Shown here piece after piece: positions 6,639 through 11,772 of a stretch of 11,772 bases of DNA. The notes beneath the pieces were generated by a model. It did no database searches and had not been told where the DNA came from. It saw nothing but the letters and a program-made list of their open reading frames with translations. This stretch comes from Pseudomonadota bacterium (GTDB lineage Bacteria; Pseudomonadota; Gammaproteobacteria; Halothiobacillales; Halothiobacillaceae): assembly GCA_021795795.1 (NCBI GenBank), contig JAJYPA010000230.1:1-11772 (forward strand), in the 5' to 3' direction. The position numbers were made by a program, and so were the translations under genes. Numbering within the stretch: the first letter of the stretch is position 1; the number at the start of each line of letters is the position of its first letter.

Positions 6639-9600
6639 TTACTTAATAACTTTTCGCAGCCATATAGTCTGCACCTGCCCATTTCCGCTTAGATAGGCAA
6701 GGCCATTGTAGTCGGCCCAAACTGAATTGGAATGAGGGTCGGAAAGGTTCAAGAATGCACGACGTTCCCCGCGAAAGCGCCAGACCAAGTTGTATTTTGA
6801 TGCCGCAAGCACTTGCTGCAAAACATCTAGCTTGGCGAACAGCGCATCCTCACCATGCACCCACCCCGACAAGCCAAATACCACTTGGTCTTGGTAGCAC
6901 ACAACTCCTCGCCTTAAATCCAGATCAAGGCCCCATTTCTGAAATAATGAAGGCAAAGGAAGTTTGATGGGTGCATGGTCATCGCGCCGATCGGGGTGGC
7001 CGCATTCACCGATGAATTCCCTCCAAGGCACTGGCAACCAAACTCTGCAATTATCTGCGCTGGGGATACAAAAACCATCATCCCAGTCAGCCTGCAAAGT
7101 GGGCCACTGAGTAATCGGAATGTGCCGGTCATTAGCAGGATCAACTTGCCCGGACTCTGCCATGCGAGTCAAAACATCCGGCTTATCTATCTCTTGCAAC
7201 AGTTTCGGCAAATCGCTGGCATGGATAAGCAAAGGTGTGATTTGCCACCAGATATCAGCATGGTATTTGTTTCCTACCCCCCACTGACCTGGCGCAAAAT
7301 GGCCATCCCAAATGTGCGCGCAGGCAACTCGCAACAAGGCACCATTACCCCATTCTTTGGGTATGGCGGGGATGCAGGCCACAATATCCGCGGGCGGGAG
7401 ATCGCAGGAGGCAGACTCTATCCACTTCGTCATGTCAGCGAGATTAGGTTGCGGCCACTGCGGCAAACTTGGGATACGCCAAAACTCGTCTTTTGATATA
7501 TCCCTCTCGGGGGCGCCAAACCTCAACCAGCGAGCAGGATCGTGCAAATGCACACCTACTTGATCCGGCGTATCGTAGCTGCATGGCTCATCATTCCAGC
7601 CTGGCTGCATTGCATAGTTATCCGACAGAAACGCCAAGAGCGTATGCCAGCTTATCCATTGGTATTTCTTGCCAATGCGCTCCGTGCGTCCCTCCCCATC
7701 GCTACGCCCGTGCTGGCTGGTGTAGTGTCCTGTGTCGAAGCTCTCGAATCGCTCTGCTGTCCACCCCAGAGAACGGCAATTCCAAGAGACGAAACGCGCA
7801 GCTAAAGCCAAATCAAAAACCTCTTTAAGACGACGACTGGGCAGCATGGGTTCTAAGGTACCAAATGAGCGAGGAATTTCGGTTGAGCTTGGCAATGGGG
7901 TGGAGCTGAATTCAAGCGATGCAGAATTACCCCCCATAATGTATCGATAAAAGTCACCCCATTTCCTTGCGGTAGAAAGAATGGCGCTAAAACCTCTTGA
8001 ACTATCCATAGCCTCTATTTCATCTACGCTGGGGACTTGGTCTAATTCAAGATTGCTCCGATAGGGTGGGCGAACAACACTTAAATCGATATCATTCAAC
8101 CAACCCCGACGCTGGGCCTCTTCCACAATACGCCGAGCATAGTGACGCAGGGTGATGTGGCACCAACGAGCATTGCCATCCGGAAACTGGCTCGTATAAA
8201 CCTGCTGCGCTGCCCATGCAGCAGCCTTAGGGTCAGCACCATCCAGCAGCACGCCCCACACTGCCACCAATACACCTTCAAGAATGTAGGGATCGTTGAC
8301 GCTGAGAAAATCCGGCAGGAATTTATCGAGCACCGAGGGGCAGGCGGCCAGTAATCGCGTCAGGCCTTTGATGGCCGCATGACGTAGCGGATTGTTGGAG
8401 GTGGAACATGTCCATGCCAACACCTGAGCTGCTGGCAAGGCTATCTCTTCGTGAATGCCATGCAGATGCGAATCGCGCGCCCATTTCACAAGTTGGCCAA
8501 GCGTCCATTCGTTGGACCACATATGTGCGATTTCCACAGACCAGTGGATATCCCGCACCCCCAGATTTTCCTGTTCGAGCAGCCTTAAATGAATGATGCG
8601 TTCCATCGCAAACGGATGGCCGGGGATGAGGGCAAAACGGATCAGTTCATCCAGCCCATTTGAGCCAGCCCTTTTATTCCACATCTCGAATAATGATTGC
8701 GAATCGGTGCCAAATTCCTCTGGTTTGTTACGCCAACGCAAGCTATCGGTAAAAGCATTATTCAGTTCCCATAATGGAAAATCGCTATGCTCTTGGTCTT
8801 CTGGAATCAACGACGGAAACTCAGCACCTATGTGTTGGGGGACAGCCAGACATAATGCTTCCAACAATCCTGATCGGTGGTAATAAAGCGGATGTTCTAT
8901 CCACTCCGTGGAAACAAGAGGAAATAGCATGCCACCATTGCCTAGCGCTGCCGATATTGCTGCACGTTTGTCTTCTTGGCACCTAAGACCACTAAATAAA
9001 TTTTCCAGCAAGCGATCTGCGAAAAAAGTGTCAGACAACCGCTCAAATCCGAATTCAACCACTTCTTCATCGCCATTAAGCCGGTCTATTAGCGCACCAG
9101 CAGAGCATAAAAAACTGATGAATTGATCTTCCCCGGTTGTTTGGTGGGCAATGTCATCGGCTAGCTGGCGAGGGAGGGAAAATAGCCCGTCGTCTAGCAT
9201 GGCTTGTGCGAGTTTGTTCATAGTGCGGTGTACGGGAGACCTTCGGGAGGCATCCCTTAATATAGCTTTATCCAACGCCTCCTGTTCCAAGCGCTCCATC
9301 CATGCCTTCCATACCTCCAACCAAGAGGGCAGCCAATGCTTGAATTGTTTGCCCTTCAGACTTTTGGCTAGAAGCTGCACGTAAAGTGGATTGCTGAATT
9401 CGCCCAGCAGCGGTGCGACAGGTGCCCTGACCCCGAAGCACTCGAAGTAGCGACCGAGTGCATCTGGCTCAATGCCGGAGAAACCGGGATGCTCTCGCTT
9501 TACCCAGGGAGCGTCTTTACCTTCAGGAATTTCAGGAAGCACATGTTTGATGTAATCCGTGCGCACCGAAATAGCCAGCGCCAGATGAGGCCGCCTGGAT

Positions 9601-10970
9601 ATCTCTTCTATCATTCCGGAAAGCTCGGTTCTCCAGCTGTTGCGATTTGGGGTTTCATTCAATGCGTCAATAACAATCAGGGCGCGCTGCTTTTTGTTGG
9701 CAGCTTCGTTCTCCAGATTGTCCAGAAGTTGACCGGTTGTGCCTTGCCACTCCAGTTTGCTGCGGATTGTTGACCAGAGATCGCCTCCTGATCTCAGGGT
9801 TTGCCCCAATACTCCAACTGCTGTGCCGCCAGACTCTAGTGTGCGATTGATCTCATGCACCAGCGTATGCGTCTTGCCCTGACCGGCAGGGCCGACCAGC
9901 AGAAGAATCCGTTTGCTGACAATCTCAGCATAGCGCTTCAGTAAGTCAGCCGCCTCCCTAGCGTCAATTGCCGCCCGCCTCAGTCCGTAACTTCTGTATC
10001 CATGCTCATCAATCTTTTTGTCTTGCTCTCTGGCCTTGTCATCGGCTTCGAGCTCGCGCCACGCCTTGCTCTCGATGGATTGCAGCGTTTCAAGAATGAA
10101 GGAAAAGTCTGGCGGTGTGGTTTGCCAATAAACATCGGTGCGCATGCTCTCGGCAATGCGTTCCATGCCCTTACGCTCATCCGCAAACGCTGCATCCCGG
10201 CCAATTCTTTCCCATACATCCGCCAGAGCCTTATCGAGAGTCTTGATGGCAGTTTGCCGCGTCAGCAGCCAGTCAAATACATCGCCGATGTCGTTTTCGA
10301 TGTGTGCACTGCCCGTATAGCGAGGCCCTGCATCGGCATTAAGAATAGCAGCTTGCTTTTTAAGCCGAACTTCAAAAGATTGTTCTATGCCGGGCTGGTG
10401 TTGCCTCAGAAGTACACGTAGATGGCCTTCGAGTTTTGATGAAAAAGCAGCCGGATCGGAATAGCCGTTGAGCGAACCCGTCCACTGGCCGCCATTCTTG
10501 AAGGGCTGTTGCCCAAAGAAGCGCTGCAAGTTTTCGTATTGAACACCGTCAGAGCAGGAGCCTTCAGGTGTATCCTGGCGATAAATTAAGATGACTGGTC
10601 TACTTGCTCCGCGTCGCCGTGCATCCCAAGCCCGATGAAATTCGTATTCGCTGCCTGAGAGAAAAGGCGTTCCGTCGATTTTCCTGAAATCTTTCGTTGG
10701 CAAGGGGGTGCCAAGTTTGCACCGGAATATGCCGACAAATACCTCACAATCCTCCGGCAATACAAGATACCTGTTGACAGACTCTTGTGGCGCAGCCAGT
10801 GCCTCAAGTGGAACACCTGCTCCCCAATCCCATGCTGCAATCTCAACTCGGGTAAATGACGATACAAGTGGGTCGACGTTCAGGCGTGATGCAATCCCAT
10901 GCACAACGTCTCGTTCTTCTGCACAATCGCTTGGAGATGATAGGAAAATCCGGAAAGTGAACATATACAT
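6639..10970 (-). CDS. DUF4062 / STAND-like P-loop NTPase, putative large defence protein
   Basis: A 1443-residue protein with no signal peptide or membrane span. Residues ~4-135 are a DUF4062 domain: RIFLSSPSDCAEERDVV near the start, EVFVGIFRCKLGTPL (76-90), SGSEYEFHRAW (105-115) and PVILIYRQ (125-132). The P-loop core spans ~340-540: Walker A GPAGQGKT (360-367), Walker B ALIVIDALNE (430-439), a sensor-like AISVRTDY (466-473) and NPLYVQLLAKSL (527-538), a helix typical of NACHT/STAND proteins. From ~640 to ~960 the protein is helical and HEAT-like (for example AAIKGLTRLLAACPSVLDKF). A distinct C-terminal region (~980-1443) includes ERIGKKYQW (1097-1105) and ends in a beta-rich module. The start is ATG 10970; a second ATG two codons later is possible and the ribosome site is weak. 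It is a single gene converging on the toxin-antitoxin-like pair. DUF4062 plus NTPase proteins resemble immune STAND proteins, with the N-terminus as likely effector and the C-terminus as sensor. The function is inferred; the domain calls are firm. Confidence 0.94.
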   Translation of the reverse strand: MYMFTFRIFLSSPSDCAEERDVVHGIASRLNVDPLVSSFTRVEIAAWDWGAGVPLEALAAPQESVNRYLVLPEDCEVFVGIFRCKLGTPLPTKDFRKIDGTPFLSGSEYEFHRAWDARRRGASRPVILIYRQDTPEGSCSDGVQYENLQRFFGQQPFKNGGQWTGSLNGYSDPAAFSSKLEGHLRVLLRQHQPGIEQSFEVRLKKQAAILNADAGPRYTGSAHIENDIGDVFDWLLTRQTAIKTLDKALADVWERIGRDAAFADERKGMERIAESMRTDVYWQTTPPDFSFILETLQSIESKAWRELEADDKAREQDKKIDEHGYRSYGLRRAAIDAREAADLLKRYAEIVSKRILLLVGPAGQGKTHTLVHEINRTLESGGTAVGVLGQTLRSGGDLWSTIRSKLEWQGTTGQLLDNLENEAANKKQRALIVIDALNETPNRNSWRTELSGMIEEISRRPHLALAISVRTDYIKHVLPEIPEGKDAPWVKREHPGFSGIEPDALGRYFECFGVRAPVAPLLGEFSNPLYVQLLAKSLKGKQFKHWLPSWLEVWKAWMERLEQEALDKAILRDASRRSPVHRTMNKLAQAMLDDGLFSLPRQLADDIAHQTTGEDQFISFLCSAGALIDRLNGDEEVVEFGFERLSDTFFADRLLENLFSGLRCQEDKRAAISAALGNGGMLFPLVSTEWIEHPLYYHRSGLLEALCLAVPQHIGAEFPSLIPEDQEHSDFPLWELNNAFTDSLRWRNKPEEFGTDSQSLFEMWNKRAGSNGLDELIRFALIPGHPFAMERIIHLRLLEQENLGVRDIHWSVEIAHMWSNEWTLGQLVKWARDSHLHGIHEEIALPAAQVLAWTCSTSNNPLRHAAIKGLTRLLAACPSVLDKFLPDFLSVNDPYILEGVLVAVWGVLLDGADPKAAAWAAQQVYTSQFPDGNARWCHITLRHYARRIVEEAQRRGWLNDIDLSVVRPPYRSNLELDQVPSVDEIEAMDSSRGFSAILSTARKWGDFYRYIMGGNSASLEFSSTPLPSSTEIPRSFGTLEPMLPSRRLKEVFDLALAARFVSWNCRSLGWTAERFESFDTGHYTSQHGRSDGEGRTERIGKKYQWISWHTLLAFLSDNYAMQPGWNDEPCSYDTPDQVGVHLHDPARWLRFGAPERDISKDEFWRIPSLPQWPQPNLADMTKWIESASCDLPPADIVACIPAIPKEWGNGALLRVACAHIWDGHFAPGQWGVGNKYHADIWWQITPLLIHASDLPKLLQEIDKPDVLTRMAESGQVDPANDRHIPITQWPTLQADWDDGFCIPSADNCRVWLPVPWREFIGECGHPDRRDDHAPIKLPLPSLFQKWGLDLDLRRGVVCYQDQVVFGLSGWVHGEDALFAKLDVLQQVLAASKYNLVWRFRGERRAFLNLSDPHSNSVWADYNGLAYLSGNGQVQTIWLRKVIK

Positions 10971-11085
10971 GCCATCAAGTAGATAACATCTTGCATCTTA
11001 TAGGGTGAACAAAACAATTTCTACGTGGGGTCTGCTTTGTGCTGTATGGCGGAAGTAATATAACCCGACCAGTAACGACAACTTT

Positions 11086-11171
11086 GGCCGAACGCCGGGC
11101 GCTGACGATGCCCAGCTTGAATGGCCGCTTTGGGTCATTTGCTTTCCGCTGCTGAATGACCGCTCTCAGTC
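11086..11171 (-). repeat. Degenerate intergenic repeat, copy S2 (inverted relative to R2)
   Basis: Gapless match of 11104-11171 with 4957-5024 at 57 of 68 positions by hand count. The left end, GGCCGAACGCCGG at 11086-11098, is close to the reverse complement of R2 and R1 (GGCCGAACTCCGG in R2). It lies about 115 bases upstream of the start of the DUF4062-STAND gene, on the side opposite to R2. Confidence 0.7.
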
Positions 11172-11330
11172 TTTAACTGTCATCAGATCATAGAGAATAC
11201 TACGGCAGCCAGTCGTCCGTGAGCAAGTCCTCGCCGAGGACCGCCACCCCATGACCAGGCCTGCACTATTCGCGGTAGCGTCGGGTGCGTCTGTCAAGCA
11301 GTTCCAGCCCCCGTAATTCAGAGGAAACGC
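11172..11330. other. Non-coding gap between repeat S2 and the IS21-like end
   Basis: I find no convincing gene in 10971-11330. Within this part there is a short interrupted palindrome, GTCCTC-GCC-GAGGAC, at 11227-11241 (6-bp stem, 3-base loop), without the T-run expected of a terminator. Minus-strand frames read through here in pieces (for example a GHGVAVLGEDLL-like stretch ahead of a TAG near 11206), which could be decayed coding sequence, but I recognise no family. Confidence 0.4.
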
Positions 11331-11398
11331 CAGGATGATACTTTATTGTTCAGGATGAAACTATTTTGTCCGGGATGATACTTTTTTGTCCGTCAACA
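11331..11398. mobile_element. Orphan IS21-like terminus: three tandem 20-bp repeats plus TGTTGAC end
   Basis: Three units with exact 20-base period lie at 11331-11350, 11351-11370 and 11371-11390, each of the form C(A/G)GGATGA(T/A)ACT followed by a T-rich half ending TTGT(T/C). They are followed by CGTCAACA at 11391-11398. Read on the minus strand this begins TGTTGACGGACAAAA and continues into repeated AGTATCATCC units, which is how IS21-family ends look: a TG/CA terminus followed by several transposase-binding repeats. The body of the element should lie to the left of 11398, but no istA or istB reading frame is present before the DUF4062 gene. It therefore looks like a leftover end after deletion or rearrangement. 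The family assignment is from memory of the end structure. Confidence 0.6.
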
Positions 11399-11630
11399 GT
11401 TCCCCATGATGCGTCCCTGCGCCTGGTTGGGATCACAGTGAGCGGCCTCGTTCAAGTCTAGGCGGTGAGCCGGGGCACCCGCCAGATAAGTTTGCTGGAC
11501 GGAATCCTCGATCTGCGGTAAGAACATGGTAAGGGAATAGGCGGCGATGCAGCGTTTGCAGTCATTCCCGCCCAGCTTTGGCGCGTGGGCGTTCAACGCT
11601 TGGGTTTGGGTCGATGCCGAGACACTGCCC
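11399..11630. other. Right-flank sequence outside the IS21-like end, no clear gene
   Basis: GC-richer sequence beyond the IS21-like terminus. A minus-strand frame with a possible TTG start at 11596 runs into the TGA created inside the IS end (11393-11395), which would fit a gene truncated by the insertion, but it has no recognisable motif and an in-frame TAG a short distance upstream of the TTG. I treat it as unproven. Confidence 0.3.
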
Positions 11631-11771
11631 TCAAAAGGCCAAGTAGTTGAGGAATGCTTCTACCTCGGGATCCCTCAGTGTGACGGCAAGGGCATCCGGA
11701 CCATCGGTCAGGCACGGGCATCCTTCGCCATCGGCATGATGGCATCGTCTACAACCTGCGTCGGCTCGCAT
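11631..11771 (-). CDS. Possible C-terminal part of a Cys-rich protein cut by the right edge
   Basis: A minus-strand frame enters from the right edge and ends at TGA 11631-11633, with 46 residues visible. An ATG sits at the very edge (11769-11771), so it is unclear whether this is the start or an internal Met. The sequence has CRRC (7-10) and CPC (18-20), as in a small zinc-binding motif, then a plausible amphipathic end (LRDPEVEAFLNYLAF). No family recognised. It is too short to exclude chance. Confidence 0.25.
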   Translation of the reverse strand: MRADAGCRRCHHADGEGCPCLTDGPDALAVTLRDPEVEAFLNYLAF

Positions 11772-11772
11772 T

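Noticed and set aside
6975..7496. 173-residue plus-strand frame opposite the DUF4062 gene
   Set aside because: It is antisense to a region with clear coding character on the minus strand and shows no motif or ribosome site.
11393..11596. 67-residue minus-strand frame ending inside the IS21-like terminus
   Set aside because: It needs a TTG start, has an in-frame TAG a short way upstream and no motif. A gene truncated by the IS cannot be excluded but is not supported.
1..11772. CRISPR array, tRNA or rRNA genes
   Set aside because: No regularly spaced repeats with unique spacers, no cloverleaf-like tRNA sequence and no rRNA signature were seen. The only short tandem repeats are the IS21-like units, which have no spacers.

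Overview
The window looks like an accessory (genomic-island) stretch of a proteobacterium, probably beta or gamma. The evidence is a short tyrosine recombinase whose sequence strongly resembles a family I associate with proteobacterial islands, a DUF4160/DUF2442 gene pair, an IS21-like element end, and base composition that changes from block to block: AT-leaning around the first large gene, GC-richer around the recombinase and its partner genes. I cannot name a species.

Layout from left to right: (1) the C-terminal end of an unidentified gene running in from the left edge (3-242). (2) A two-gene operon: an 1150-residue protein with a divergent SIR2-like N-terminus, a STAND-type P-loop ATPase core, a long helical region and a C-terminal OB-like barrel (483-3935), followed with a GTGA overlap by an unrecognised 304-residue helical protein (3932-4846). 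(3) A short tyrosine recombinase gene intact except for one in-frame TGA at codon 33 (5093-5722). (4) An ATGA-coupled DUF4160 + DUF2442-HTH pair with the look of a toxin-antitoxin module (5753-6007 and 6004-6453). (5) On the minus strand, a 1443-residue DUF4062-P-loop (STAND-like) protein (6639-10970). (6) A right flank of about 800 bases with no convincing gene, holding an orphan IS21-like terminus made of three tandem 20-bp repeats (11331-11398) and, at the right edge, a possible Cys-rich partial reading frame.

The two large proteins share an architecture of N-terminal effector-like domain, NTPase switch and long helical sensor-like C-terminus, as in Avs and other STAND immune proteins. Both are plausible anti-phage defence genes, and neither matches a named system that I recognise. 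Four copies of a degenerate intergenic repeat (R1, S1, R2, S2) lie outside the genes. R1/S1 bracket the SIR2-STAND operon in inverted orientation, and R2/S2 bracket the DUF4062-STAND gene the same way, with the broken recombinase and the toxin-antitoxin-like pair between the two brackets. The window therefore reads as two defence cassettes assembled beside a decayed recombinase, which is the most interesting hypothesis here.
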